Notes: a model not told the origin generated them from the letters alone. A stretch of 64,000 bases of DNA from Apoderus coryli (GCA_911728435.2 OU452207.1:15339682-15403681); one strand, 5' to 3'. Positions 19,038 through 33,500 are shown, counted from the first letter of the stretch. Numbers and translations are program-made.

Positions 19038-22000
19038 CAAGAAATCCCTTTGGGATTTCCCAGTCGTTGTGTGGTAGTTTTATCTATAAAAAAAGTCATT
19101 GAGGATTATAAAAAAAAAGGAAAAAAAATCAAGAAAAAAAATTTTAAGGAAAAAAATGTTTTTATTATTAAAAAAAAATTAAAAAAAAAAAAAATTAAAA
19201 AAAAAAATTTTACAAAAAAAAAATTTAAAAAAAAAAATTTACAAAAAAAATAATTCAAAAATTAATTAAAAAAAAGTATTGCCAGAGCTGAAAATTTGAA
19301 AATGTTTCTATCTATTATTGAAAATAAATAGAAACATATTTGAATTACCCCGTAGATAACCTCTAGGAGCATATAGTTTAACTTTCAAAGAAAACTTGAA
19401 TTGAAATCTAAAGAAATCAAAAAATTATTCAAAATATTACTATTTGACCTTAACAAAATAAAGAAATACATTTTTGATTCACCCTGTAAATAAATTTGAG
19501 CTTATAGTTTAACTTTCACAGAAAACTTAATTTGAAATCTAAAGAAATCAAAATATTATTCAAAATATTACTTTTTTGACCATAACAAAATAAAGAAATA
19601 CATTTGTGATTCACCCTGTATATATATTTGACCTTATAGTTTAACTTTCACAGAAAACTTAATTTCAAATCTAAAGAAATCAAAATATTATGCAAAATAT
19701 TACTTTTTTGACCGTAACAAATTAAAGAAATACATTTTTGGTTCACCCCGTATATAAATTTGAGCTTATAGTTTAACTTTCACAGAAAACTTAATTTGAA
19801 ATCTAAAGAAATCAAAAAATTATTCAAAATATAACTTTTTTGACCATAACAAAATAAAGAAATACATTTTTGATTCACCCTGTATATATATTTGACCTTA
19901 TAGTTTAACTTTCACAGAAAACTTAGTTTGAAATCTAAAGAAATCAAAATATTATTCAAAATATTACTTTTTTGACCATAACAAAATAAAGAAATACATT
20001 TTTGATTCACCCCGTATATAAATTTGAGCTTATAGTTAAACTTTCACAGAAAACTTGAATTGAAATCTAAAGAAATCAAAAAATTCTTCAAAATATTACT
20101 TTTTTGTCCAAAATAATGAAATACATTTTTGACTCACCCTGTATATAAATCTAAAGCCTATGCTAAAAATTTCTCTTTTAAAGAAAATTTTACTTTTTTG
20201 TCCTTAAAAAATTTTATACTAAATACCTACTATAAATATATTAGTTAGGTATTTTAAATCTGCTAGCCTAAAAATGGCTGCCTATAATATGATTATCATC
20301 AATTTATGAACCTACCACATCTGTCTATTTGAAAATCGTTGGTGTTAAATTAACGTTAACGTTAATAGCGGCGGACGTTAATTTTAGGACTATCAGTCTA
20401 TCTATTTTGGCTTCGTTGGTTTGTCATAATTTGGCAGAATTTTTTTCTGACGTTAGTGTCACTTATTTTTGTTTGGTTGACACTTCTAGTTTCACGTCAT
20501 AAATAAATAGGTTATATTATGGGGCTTGGAGGTTAAAAGTAAACAGTAGTAGTATGCATTGTAACTATATTTGATAAAAATAAACTGTAAACTGTGCTGG
20601 CTGTATCCTACTGAGAAAGGGCAAGAGGCCAATAATAGTTAGTACTCGCTTAGGCGGTAACTTAAAAAAAACGAAATAACTTGAAGCATTCAAAATATGG
20701 ACCTACAGGCAAGAGACAGAAATCAATTTGGAAATGGAAATTTGGTGGCCAACATCCGCTAATAATAATAATACGTGGTGTATAAAATAAAAAGTGTAGT
20801 TAAGTCTATATTGATTTGTTGTTTTTATTTTTACGATTTATAATTTTTGTGTATTTAAATAAAAACATTATAAGTATATGCAGCTGGTTTTCTATCGAAA
20901 AATAAGTATAGTAACTTAATTTTAGTTAGTTAACTACTTACTATTTACACAGAATATTACTTATTCTGTGCTATTTATATGAATATACATAATGGCTATA
21001 CTTACTTAAAGACTTAAACTTAACAAAATTACGTACCTATTTTGTTTCATTGAATGTTTTTGGTACATCCAGGATGTCTGTAATTACTTTTTGAACAAAA
21101 ACAGACATAAGTAGGTATTCGGCACCTAGTAATATGTGAAATTACCTACAACCAATAGGTTCACCTGAAGTAACCTTTAATTTAGTTTCAAGCAAATCTA
21201 AATAATAATAATAGGTAATAATAATAATGTACCTACCTACCGATGTTGCCCTCATAATAGAAAATTTAATTAGATAGCTTTTCCTCGGTACAGTAGGTAT
21301 AACTTGAAAAATGGATTCAAGTTTGCTCTAAAGTAAGAAATAAAACACTTAGATATTGTTATTGGAATAAATCTAATGTCCATTGAGTAAGAATAGTTTA
21401 AAGTCGATAGGTATTAAATTCTTGTTTATGTTATAATTTGACACTATGGACATTCTCTACTTCTTTGGTGGTGGAGTTCAGTGTATTTGCATTATTTTTT
21501 AGATAAGTAAGCATCAGTTTTGACTGGAAATTTTCATATAAGGTTTGTTAGCTAGGTACTTCCAATACAAACAATTGTTTATTGATATCGAAATATTTTT
21601 GTGTGGGGTAGCTGTCACAATTTATATGACATTTGGAATAGTGATATTTATAAAAAGAACGTAGTATGTGTGAAGTGAGTCATATTTTTAATTAAAGATT
21701 AATAGAATTTATGAATTTGTACGTCATTCTTTGACACGATTGCGACTAAAAATATACGAAATTGCTTCTCCCATATGTTTTTCTAAGAATATAGTCATGA
21801 AAATGGATTTCAAAGAAAAATCGACAAATTCCAATATAGTTGCGCCTCTAGTTTCACGTCATAATTTGCTAATATTTCTAACGTTGGTGTCACTTATTTT
21901 AGTTTCGTTGACACTTCTAGCTTCACGTCATAATTTGGTATGTTTTTTCTAACGCTTGTGTCAAATAGGTTATTATTATTTTATTTGTTTACATTCATAG

Positions 22001-22494
22001 TCTAAAAGTTTTCGGCATTATTTTCATGTTTAAGATCAATTTCTATCAACATGTTGTATATTGTAGTGTTATAAAAAGGTTATTCGATATAGTTGTAGTA
22101 AATTTAGAAGTTGTCATTGTGTATTTAAAGTAATTTTAGTGAAAAAGTGATAATAACCTAAATAATCTAAAGTGACAGTGCCATGAAAGCCGTCAGATGG
22201 ATGGATGTGATCAAATGTTGTGAATAGCTCAAGAAGAATAGTTGATATCTCCCTCTGCGTCACACACTTAAATGAACTGTGTAGATATAATTAAATTAAT
22301 TGATTAAATAGTGAAACCGCATTAAATCACAGTTGAAAAGTGCCTAGTTCCCGTGAGAAAAAAATAAATTTTCCATTTGTATTGTGGTGCGATCCATCCT
22401 GGCAGCGGATTCGCAGATCGCTTACCCGAACTTTTGCCAATTTTGCAGCTTTTCGACGACAAAGACAGCGCTATCAGAATTTATAATTTATTAA
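19038..22494 (+). mobile_element. Array unit 1 (3,457 bp)
   Basis: Left hairpin end, A-rich tract (to about 19,270), eight or so satellite monomers (about 19,370-20,160), a middle block (20,190-21,030) shared with unit 6, then an end block (21,425-22,494) shared with the solitary elements at 10,572-11,973 and 2404-3340. Its last 150 bp differ: the GC hairpin is replaced by GTGCGATCCATCCTGGCAGC-type sequence, but TTTCGACGACAAAGACAG and the terminal TTAA are kept. Confidence 0.65.
19370..20160 (+). repeat. Satellite block in unit 1 (~120-bp monomers)
   Basis: Monomers share TTTTTGATTCACCC(T/C)GTATATAAATTTGA, TATAGTTTAACTTTC and GAAATCTAAAGAAATCAAAA. These are more diverged from each other than the monomers of units 2-5, and most carry ACTTTTTTGACCATAACAAAAT in place of ATTTCACCTTAACAAAAT. 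Confidence 0.85.
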
Positions 22495-25400
22495 CAAGAA
22501 ATCCCTTCGGGATTTCCCAGTCGTTGTGTGGTAGTTTTATCTATAAAAAAAGTCATTGAGGGTGGCAAAAAAAATGAAAAAAAAAATCAAAAAAAAAAAA
22601 ATTTCAAGGAAAAAAATGTTTCTATTATTAAAAAAAAATTTAAAAAAAAAATTAAAAAAAAAAAAATTTCAAAAAAAAAATTTCAAAAAAAAAAATTAAA
22701 AAAAAAAATTTTAAAAAAAAATAATTCAAAAATTAATTAAAAAAAAGTATTGCCAGAGCTGAAAATCTGAAAATGTTTCTATCTATTATTGAAAATAAAT
22801 AGAAACATTTTTGAGTTACCCCGTAGAAAACCTCTAGGAGCATATAGTTTAACTTTCAAAGAAATCTTGAATTGAAACCCAAAGAAATCAAAAAATTATT
22901 CCAAATATTACTATTTCACCTTAACAAAATAAAGAAATACATTTTTGATTCACCCTGTATATAAATTTGAGCTTATAGTTTAACTTTCAAAAAATCTTGA
23001 TTTGAAATCTAAAGAAATCAAAAAGTTATTCAAAATATTTCACCTTAACAAAATAAAGAAATACATTTTTGATTCACCCTGTATATAAATTTGAGCTTAT
23101 AGTTTAACTTTCAAAAAATCTTGATTTGAAATCTAAAGAAATCAAAAAGTTATTCAAAACAATACTATTTCACCTTAACAAAATAAAGAAATACATTTTT
23201 GATTCACCCTGTATATAAATTTGAGCTTATAGTTTAACTTTTTAAAAAATCTTGATTTGAAATCTAAAGAAATCAAAAAGTTATTCAAAACAATACTATT
23301 TCAGCTTAACAAAATAAAGAAATACATTTTTGATTCACCCTGTATATAAATTTGAGCTTATAGTTTAACTTTCAAAAAATCTTGATTTGAAATCTAAAGA
23401 AATCAAAAAGTTATTCAAAATATTTCACCTTAACAAAATAAAGAAATACATTTTTGATTCACCCTGTATATAAATTTGAGCTTATAGTTTAACTTTTTAA
23501 AAAATCTTGATTTGAAATCTAAAGAAATCAAAAAGTTATTCAAAACAATACTATTTCAGCTTAACAAAATAAAGAAATACATTTTTGATTCACCCTGTAT
23601 ATAAATTTGAGCTTATAGTTTAACTTTCAAAAAATCTTGATTTGAAATCTAAAGAAATCAAAAAGTTATTCAAAATATTTCACCTTAACAAAATAAAGAA
23701 ATACATTTTTGATTCACCCTGTATATAAATTTGAGCTTATAGTTTAACTTTCAAAAAATCTTGATTTGAAATCTAAAGAAATCAAAAAGTTATTCAAAAC
23801 AATACTATTTCACCTTAACAAAATAAAGAAATACATTTTTGATTCACCCTGTATATAAATTTGAGCTTATAGTTTAACTTTCAAAAAATCTTGATTTGAA
23901 ATCTAAAGAAATCAAAAAGTTATTCAAAATATTTCACCTTAACAAAATAAAGAAATACATTTTTGATTCACCCTGTATATAAATTTGAGCTTATAGTTTA
24001 ACTTTTTAAAAAATCTTGATTTGAAATCTAAAGAAATCAAAAAGTTATTCAAAACAATACTATTTCAGCTTAACAAAATAAAGAAATACATTTTTGATTC
24101 ACCCTGTATATAAATTTGAGCTTATAGTTTAACTTTCAAAAAATCTTGATTTGAAATCTAAAGAAATCAAAAAGTTATTCAAAATATTTCACCTTAACAA
24201 AATAAAGAAATACATTTTTGATTCACCCTGTATATAAATTTGAGCTTATAGTTTAACTTTCAAAAAATCTTGATTTGAAATCTAAAGAAATCAAAAAGTT
24301 ATTCAAAACAATACTATTTCACCTTAACAAAATAAAGAAATACATTTTTGATTCACCCTGTATATAAATTTGAGCTTATAGTTTAACTTTCAAAAAATCT
24401 TGATTTGAAATCTAAAGAAATCAAAAAGTTATTCAAAATATTTCACCTTAACAAAATAAAGAAATACATTTTTGATTCACCCTGTATATAAATTTGAGCT
24501 TATAGTTTAACTTTCAAAAAATCTTGATTTGAAATCTAAAGAAATCAAAAAGTTATTCAAAACAATACTATTTCACCTTAACAAAATAAAGAAATACATT
24601 TTTGATTTACCCTGTATATAAATTTAAAGTGTACGTTAAAAATTTCTAAAGATTTAAAAGTTTTTCGATTGCAATCTACTTTAGACAAAATTAAAGAGCA
24701 TCGAAAAGTGTCTTATTCCATAGATGAGGTTATGCAACCGTAAATGCCATAATGATGTGTTGGAGGTTGCATAAGCATAAGATATTAAATAAAGGTCATT
24801 GATTGGTTTGGGTTGTAGCCCGTCTGCACATACTCAACTCCTCCCACTTCACGGGTCATTGAACTTTTTTGCATTATTAATTGAAATTGTAACCTTTCTG
24901 GTGGGAATAAATTTTACTACTCTGCCAGATTTAGTTCATGTGAATAGCAGTAAAATAAAAATAAGTATAAATTATTAGTTTTTTTACATAAAATAATGTT
25001 TTAATATTTGTTATATTATTGTGGGAGTTGCGTAAATTAAATTTGTTGGAAAATTAAGTATCTAATCATATTCCATGTGTAAATATATTGCGTGAAACTA
25101 TGACGAATATGTTTATGATGAAAGTGTTCAAATAAAGTGTGGCAACCGCGATTTTCGCAATTTTTCTAGGTTATTGATGTACAAAGTCTCGGAGATTTTC
25201 CAACATTTTTAGTTTACAATTAAAAATGTAATAAAGGGCCGTATCATACCGTAAAAGTGCACTCCCGTATTTAGAACAGTGCCTAGTATAAATCAAAATG
25301 CTTTTATTGTATTTGTGGATGTTACAATAAGGTAAATTTATTGATTTAGTAGTAGCATTTTTTGCAGTTTTGTGCTGTTGTTTTCTTGAATTTCCTCGTA

Positions 25401-25656
25401 GAAAATCGTATTCACCTCCTTGTCACGCTAAAATATCGTTTCTGCAGAGGTAAATGAATGATTAAAATACATAATTTTAATGCATTGAATCAGCTTTGAT
25501 ATATAGCCTATCGGGTGATGCAAAAAATAAAGTTGCCATATAGGAAACACTGTTGGAACGCCTCCGGCGTTCCTTTGCGTTTATTCGCACACAACTTTGT
25601 GCATTTTTTCCTCATTTTAGAAAGAAACGCGAAGATCACTCGTTAGTATATATTAA
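22495..25656 (+). mobile_element. Array unit 2 (3,162 bp)
   Basis: Left hairpin end, A-rich tract, satellite block to about 24,608, then the type-B tail: a 230-bp segment ending TCCCACTTCACGGGTCATTG, a TGCATTATTAATTGAAATTG segment and the end block with TCGGGTGATGCAAAAAATAAA, the GGAACGCC-TCC-GGCGTTCC hairpin (25,555-25,573) and ATATATTAA. Confidence 0.7.
22850..24608 (+). repeat. Higher-order satellite block in unit 2
   Basis: About 14 monomers. The interval between successive GATTCACCCTGTATATAAAT words alternates between 124 and 130-131 bp, the shorter monomer lacking a CAATAC insertion. The array therefore has a dimeric period of about 254-255 bp. Copies are nearly identical, so amplification is recent. 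Confidence 0.9.
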
Positions 25657-26881
25657 CAAGAAATCCCTTCGGGATTTCCCAGTCGTTGTGTGGTAGTTTT
25701 ATCTATAAAAAAAGTCATGAGGGTGGCAAAAAAAATGAAAAAAAAAATCAAAAAAAAAAAATTTCAAGGAAAAAAATGTTTCTATTATTAAAAAAAAATA
25801 AAAAAAAAAAAAATTTTAAAAAAAAATTTCAAAAAAAAAAATTAAAAAAAAAAAAATTTTAAAAAAAAATAATTCAAAAATTAATTCAAAAAAAGTATTG
25901 CCAGAGCTGAAAATCTGAAAATGTTTCTATCTATTATTGAAAATAAATAGAAAAATTTTTGAGTTACCCCGTAGAAAACCTCTAGGAGCATATAGTTTAA
26001 CTTTCAAAGAAATCTTGAATTGAAACCCAAAGAAATCAAAATATTATTCAAAATATTACTATTTCACCTTAACAAAATAAAGAAATACATTTTTGCATTA
26101 TTAATTGAAATTGTAACCTTTCTGGTGGGAATAAATTTTACTACTCTGCCAGATTTAGTTCATGTGAATAGCAGTAAAATAAAAATAAGTATAAATTATT
26201 AGTTTTTTTACATAAAATAATGTTTTAATATTTGTTATATTATTGTGGGAGTTGCGTAAATTAAATTTGTTGGAAAATTAAGTATCTAATCATATTCCAT
26301 GTGTAAATATATTGCGTGAAACTATGAGGAATATGTGTATGATGAAAGTGTTCAAATAAAGTGTGGCAACCGCGATTTTCGCAATTTTTCTAGGTTATTG
26401 ATGTACAAAGTCTCGGAAGAATTTCCAACATTTTTAGTTTACAATTAAAAATGTAATAAAGGGCCGTATCATACCGTAAAAGTGCACTCCCGTATTTAGA
26501 ACAGTGCCTAGTATAAATCAAAATGCTTTTATTGTATTTGTGGATGTTACAATAAGGTAAATTTATTGATTTAGTAGTAGCATTTTTTGCAGTTTTGTGT
26601 TGTTGTTTTCTTGAATTTCCTCGTAGAAAAAGTTATTCACCTCCTTCTCACACTTTAATTTCGGTTTTGTAGATCTAAATATATTAATAAAATACATAAT
26701 TTTAATGCATTGAATCAGCTTTGATATATAGCCTATCGGGTGATGCAAAAAATAAAGTTGCCATATAGGAAACACTGTTGGAACGCCTCCGGCGTTCCTT
26801 TGCGTTTATTCGCACACAACTTTGTGCTTTTTTTCCTCATTTTAGAAAGAAACGCGAAGATCACTCGTTATTATATATTAA
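25657..26881 (+). mobile_element. Array unit 3, satellite-less (1,225 bp)
   Basis: Keeps both ends but only one partial satellite monomer; the A-rich left tract jumps from GAAATACATTTTTG straight to the TGCATTATTAATTGAAATTG tail. The join lies in GAAATACATTTTTGCATT, a short shared TTTTTG word, suggesting deletion of the satellite block by slippage or recombination. Tail hairpin and ATATATTAA end are intact. Confidence 0.7.
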
Positions 26882-29800
26882 CAAGAAATCCCTTCGGGAT
26901 TTCCCAGTCGTTGTGTGGTAGTTTTATCTATAAAAAAAGTCATTGAGGGTGGCAAAAAAAATGAAAAAAAAATTAAAAAAAAAAAAATTTCAAGGAAAAA
27001 AATTTTTCTATTATTAAAAAAAAATTAAAAAAAAAAAATTTAACAAAAAAATTTCAAAAAAAAAAATTTTAAAAAAAAAATAATTAAAAAAAAGTATTGC
27101 CAGAGCTGAAAATCTGAAAATGTTTCTATCTATTATTGAAAATAAATAGAAACATTTTTGAGTTACCCCGTAGAAAACCTCATTCAAAATATTTCACCTT
27201 AACAAAATAAAGAAATACATTTTTGATTCACCCTGTATATAAATTTGAGCTTATAGTTTAACTTTCAAAAAATCTTGATTTGAAATCTAAAGAAATCAAA
27301 AAGTTATTCAAAACAATACTATTTCACCTTAACAAAATAAAGAAATACATTTTTGATTCACCCTGTATATAAATTTGAGCTTATAGCTTAACTTTCAATA
27401 AATCTTGATTTGAAATCTAAAGATATCAAAAAATTATTCCAAATATTACTATTTCGCCTTAACAAAATAAAGAAATACATTTTTGATTCACCCTGTATAT
27501 AAATTTGAGCTTATAGTTTAACTTTTAAAAAAATCTTGATTTGAAATCTAAAGAAATCAAAAAATTATTCAAAATATTTCACTTTAACAAAATAAAGAAA
27601 TACATTTTTGATTCACCCTGTATATAAATTTGAGCTTATAGTTTAACTTTCAAAAAATCTTGATTTGAAATCTAAAGAAATCAAACAGTTATTCAAAATA
27701 TTACTATTTCACCTAAACAAAATAAAGAAATACATTTTTGAATCACCCTGTATATAAATTTGAGCTTATAGTTTAACTTTCAAAAAATCTTGATTTGAAA
27801 TCTAAAGAAATCAAAAAGTTATTCAAAATATTTCACCTTAACAAAATAAAGAAATACATTTTTGATTCACCCTGTATATAAATTTGAGCTTATAGTTTAA
27901 CTTTCAAAAAATCTTGATTTGAAATCTAAAGAAATCAAAAAGTTATTCAAAAGAATACTATTTCACCTTAACAAAATAAAGAAATACATTTTTGATTCAC
28001 CCTGTATATAAATTTGAGCTTATAGTTTAACTTTCAAAAAATCTTGATTTGAAATCTAAAGAAATCAAAAAGTTATTCAAAATATTTCACCTTAACAAAA
28101 TAAAGAAATACATTTTTGATTCACCCTGTATATAAATTTGAGCTTATAGTTTAACTTTTAAAAAAATCTTGATTTGAAATCTAAAGAAATCAAAAAGTTA
28201 TTCAAAACAATACTATTTCACCTTAACAAAATAAAGAAATACATTTTTGATTCACCCTGTATATAAATTTGAGCTTATAGTTTAACTTTCAAAAAATCTT
28301 GACTTGAAATCTAAAGATATCAAAAAATTATTCCAAGTATTACTATTTCACCTTAACAAAATAAAGAAATACATTTTTGATTCACCCTGTATATAAATTT
28401 GAGCTTATAGTTTAACTTTTAAAAAAATCTTGATTTGAAATCTAAAGAAATCAAAAAATTATTCAAAATATTTCACCTTAACAAAATAAAGAAATACATT
28501 TTTGATTCACCCTGTATATAAATTTGAGCTTATAGTTTAACTTTTAAAAAAATCTTGATTTGAAATCTAAAGAAATCAAAAAGTTATTCAAAACAATACT
28601 ATTTCACCTTAACAAAATAAAGAAATACATTTTTGATTCACCCTGTATATAAATTTGAGCTTATAGTTTAACTTTCAAAAAATCTTGACTTGAAATCTAA
28701 AGATATCAAAAAATTATTCCAAGTATTACTATTTCACCTTAACAAAATAAAGAAATACATTTTTGATTCACCCTGTATATAAATTTGAGCTTATAGTTTA
28801 ACTTTTAAAAAAATCTTGATTTGAAATCTAAAGAAATCAAAAAATTATTCAAAATATTTCACCTTAACAAAATAAAGAAATACATTTTTGATTCACCCTG
28901 TATATAAATTTGAGCTTATAGTTTAACTTTCAAAAAATCTTGATTTTAAATCTAAAGAAATCAAAAAGTTATTCAAAATATTACTATTTCACCTAAACAA
29001 AATAAAGAAATACATTTTTGATTCACCCTGTATATAAATTTGAGCTTATAGTTTAACTTTTAAAAAAATCTTGATTTGAAATCTAAAGAAATCAAAAAGT
29101 TATTCAAAACAATACTATTTCACCTTAACAAAATAAAGAAATACATTTTTGATTCACCCTGTATATAAATTTGAGCTTATAGTTTAACTTTCAAAAAATC
29201 TTGATTTGAAATCTAAAGATATCAAAAAATTATTCCAAATATTACTATTTCGCCTTAACAAAATAAAGAAATACATTTTTGATTCACCCTGTATATAAAT
29301 TTGAGCTTATAGTTTAACTTTCAAAAAATCTTGATTTGAAATCTAAAGAAATCAAAAAGTTATTCAAAACAATACTATTTCACCTTAACAAAATAAAGAA
29401 ATACATTTTTGATTCACCCTGTATATAAATTTGAGCTTATAGTTTAACTTTCAAAAAATCTTGATTTGAAATCTAAAGATATCAAAAAATTATTCCAAAT
29501 ATTACTATTTCACCTTAACAAAATAAAGAAATACATTTTTGATTCACCCTGTATATAAATTTAAAGTGTACGTTAAAAATTTCTAAAGATTTAAAAGTTT
29601 TTCGATTGCAATCTACTTTAGACAAAATTAAAGAGCATCGAAAAGTGTCTTATTCCATAGATGAGGTTATGCAACCGTAAATACCATAATGATGTGTTGG
29701 AGGTTGCATAAGCATAAGATATTAAATAAAGGTCATTGATTGGTTTGGGCTGTAGCCCGTCTGCACATACTCAACTCCTCCCACTTCACGGGTCATTGAA

Positions 29801-30593
29801 CTTTTTTGCATTATTAATTGAAATTGTAACCTTTCTGGTGGGAATAAATTTTACTACTCTGCCAGATTTAGTTCATGTGAATAGCAGTAAAATAAAAATA
29901 AGTATAAATTATTAGTTTTTTTACATAAAATAATGTTTTAATATTTGTTATATTATTGTGGGAGTTGCGTAAATTAAATTTGTTGGAAAATTAAGTATCT
30001 AATCATATTCCATGTGTAAATATATTGCGTGAAACTATGAGGAATATGTTTATGATGGAAGTGTTCAAATAAAGTGTGGCAACCGCGATTTTCGCAATTT
30101 TTCTAGGTTATTGATGTACAAAGTGTCGAAGAATTTCCAACATTTTTAGTTTACAATTAAAAATGTAATAAAGGGCCGTATCATACCGTAAAAGTGCACT
30201 CCCGTGTTTAGAACAGTGCCTAGTATAAATCAAAATGCTTTTATTGTATGTGGGGATGTTACAAAAAGGTAAATTTATTGATTTAGTAGTAGCATTTTTT
30301 GCAGTTTTGTACTGTTGTTTTCTTGAATTTCCTCGTAGAAAAAGTTATTCACCTCCTTCTCACACTTTAATTACGTTTGTGCAGAGGTAAATAAATGATT
30401 AAAATACATAATTTTAATGCATCCAATCAGCTTTGATAAATAGCCTATCGGGTGATGCAAAAAATAAAGTTGCCATATAGGAATCACTCTTGGAACGCCT
30501 CCGGCGTTCCTTTGCGTTTATTCGCACACAACTTTGTGCTTTTTTTCCTCATTTTAGAAAGAAACGCGAAGGTCACTCGTTAGTATATATTAA
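26882..30593 (+). mobile_element. Array unit 4 (3,712 bp)
   Basis: Left hairpin end, A-rich tract, the longest satellite block (about 27,182-29,560) and the same type-B tail as unit 2. A short deletion at 27,180 joins CCCCGTAGAAAACCT directly to a satellite CATTCAAAATATTTCACC. Confidence 0.7.
27182..29560 (+). repeat. Satellite block in unit 4
   Basis: About 18-19 monomers of the 124/130-bp family, including variants with AAAGATATCAAAAAATTATTCC that recur at regular intervals. This implies several-monomer higher-order units within the block. Confidence 0.85.
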
Positions 30594-33500
30594 CAAGAAA
30601 TCCCTTGCGGGATTTCCCAGTTGGTTTGTGGTAGTTTTATCTATGAAAAAAGTCATTGAGTGTGGCAAAAAAAATCAAAAAAAAAAATTTCAAGGAAAAA
30701 AATGTTTCTATTATTAAAAAAAAATTAAAAAAAAAAATTTAAAAAAAAAAATTTCAAAAAAAAAAATTTCAAAAAAAAAAAATTAAAAAAAAAAAAATTT
30801 AAAAAAAAAATAATTCAAAAATTAATTAAAAAAAAGTATTGCCAGAGCTGAAAATCTGAAAATGTTTCTATCTATTATTGAAAATAAATAGAAACATTTT
30901 TGAGTTACCCCGTAGAAAACCTCTAGGAGCATATAGTTTAACTTTCAAAGAAATCTTGAATTGAAACCCAAAGAAATCAAAAAATTATTCAAAATATTAC
31001 TATTTCACCTTAACAAAATAAAGAAATACATTTTTGATTCACCCTGTATATAAATTTGAGCTTATAGTTTAACTTTCAAAGAAATCTTGATTTGAAATCT
31101 AAAGAAATCAAAAAGTTATTCAAAACAATACTATTTCACCTTAACAAAATAAAGAAATACATTTTTGATTCACCCTGTATATAAATTTGAGCTTATAGTT
31201 TAACTTTCAAAAAATCTTGATTTGAAATCTAAAGAAATCAAAAAGTTATTCAAAATATTTCACCTTAACAAAATAAAGAAATACATTTTTGATTCACCCT
31301 GTATATAAATTTGAGCTTATAGTTTAACTTTCAAAAAATCTTGATTTGAAATCTAAAGAAATCAAAAAGTTATTCAAAATATTACTATTTCACCTAAACA
31401 AAATAAAGAAATACATTTTTGATTCACCCTGTATATAAATTTGAGCTTATAGTTTAACTTTTAAAAAAATCTTGATTTGAAATCTAAAGAAATCAAAAAG
31501 TTATTCAAAACAATACTATTTCACCTTAACAAAATAAAGAAATACATTTTTGATTCACCCTGTATATAAATTTGAGCTTATAGTTTAACTTTCAAAAAAT
31601 CTTGATTTGAAATCTAAAGATATCAAAAAATTATTCCAAGTATTACTATTTCGCCTTAACAAAATAAAGAAATACATTTTTGATTCACCCTGTATATAAA
31701 TTTGAGCTTATAGTTTAACTTTTAAAAAAATCTTGATTTGAAATCTAAAGAAATCAAAAAGTTATTCAAAACAATACTATTTCAGCTTAACAAAATAAAG
31801 AAATACATTTTTGATTCACCCTGTATATAAATTTGAGCTTATAGTTTAACTTTTAAAAAAATCTTGATTTGAAATCTAAAGAAATCAAAAAGTTATTCAA
31901 AACAATACTATTTCAGCTTAACAAAATAAAGAAATACATTTTTGATTCACCCTGTATATAAATTTGAGCTTATAGTTTAACTTTCAAAAAATCTTGATTT
32001 GAAATCTAAAGAAATCAAAAAGTTATTCAAAATATTTCACCTTAACAAAATAAAGAAATACATTTTTGATTCACCCTGTATATAAATTTGAGCTTATAGT
32101 TTAACTTTCAAAAAATCTTGATTTGAAATCTAAAGAAATCAAAAAGTTATTCAAAATATTTCACCTTAACAAAATAAAGAAATACATTTTTGATTCACCC
32201 TTTATATAAATTTGAGCTTATAGTTTAACTTTCAAAAAATCTTGATTTGAAATCTAAAGAAATCAAAAAGTTATTCAAAACAATACTATTTCACCTTAAC
32301 AAAATAAAGAAATACATTTTTGGTTCACCCCGTATATAAATTTGAGCTTATAGTTTAACTTTCAAAAAATCTTGATTTGAAATCTAAAGAAATCAAAAAG
32401 TTATTCAAAACAATACTATTTCACCTTAACAAAATAAAGAAATACATTTTTGATTCACCCTGTATATAAATTTGAGCTTATAGTTTAACTTTTAAAAAAA
32501 ATCTTGATTTGAAATCTAAAGAAATCAAAAAGTTGTTCAAAACAATACTATTTCACCTTAACAAAATAAAGAAATACATTTTTGATTCACCCTGTATATA
32601 AATTTAAAGTGTACGTTAAAAATTTCTAAAGATTTAAAAGTTTTTCGATTGCAATCTACTTTAGACAAAATTGAAGAGCATCGAAAAGTGTCTTATTCCA
32701 TAGAAGAGGTTATGCAACCGTAAATACCATAATGATGTGTTGGAGGTTGCATAAGCATAAGATATTAAATAAAGGTCATTGATTGGTTGTAATTATTGAA
32801 ATTGTAGCCCGTCTGCACATACTCAACTCCTCCCACTTCACGGGTCATTGAACTTTTTTGCATTATTAATTGAAATTGTAACCTTTCTGGTGGGAATAAA
32901 TTTTACTACTCTGCCAGATTTAGTTCATGTGAATAGCAGTAAAATAAAAATAAGTATAAATTATTAGTTTTTTTACATAAAATAATGTTTTAATATTTGT
33001 TATATTATTGTGGGAGTTGCGTAAATTAAACTTGTTGGAAAATTAAGTATCTAATCATATTCCATGTGTAAATATATTGCGTGAAACTATGACGAATATG
33101 TTTATGATGAAAGTGTTCAAATAAAGTGTGGCAACCGCGATTTTCGCAATTTTTCTAGGTTATTGATGTACAAAGTCTCGGAGATTTTCCAACATTTTTA
33201 GTTTACAATTAAAAATGTAATAAAGGGCCGTATCATACCGTAAAAGTGCACTCCCGTGTTTAGAACAGTGCCTAGTATAAATCAAAATGCTTTTATAGTA
33301 TGTGTGGATGCTGCAAAAAGGTAAATTTATTGATTTAGTAGTAGCATTTTTTGCAGTTTTGTACTGTTGTTTTCTTGAATTTCCTCGTAGAAAAAGTTAT
33401 TCACCTCCTTCTCGCACTTTAATTACGTTTGTGCAGAGGTAAATAAATGATTAAAATACATAATTTTAATGCATTGAATCAGCTTTGATATATAGCCTAT

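Noticed and set aside
19038..19253. Lys-rich ORFs following each array-unit start
   Set aside because: Pure translation of A-rich tracts (poly-Lys); repeated at 22,528, 30,490 and 33,504 with changing frames.
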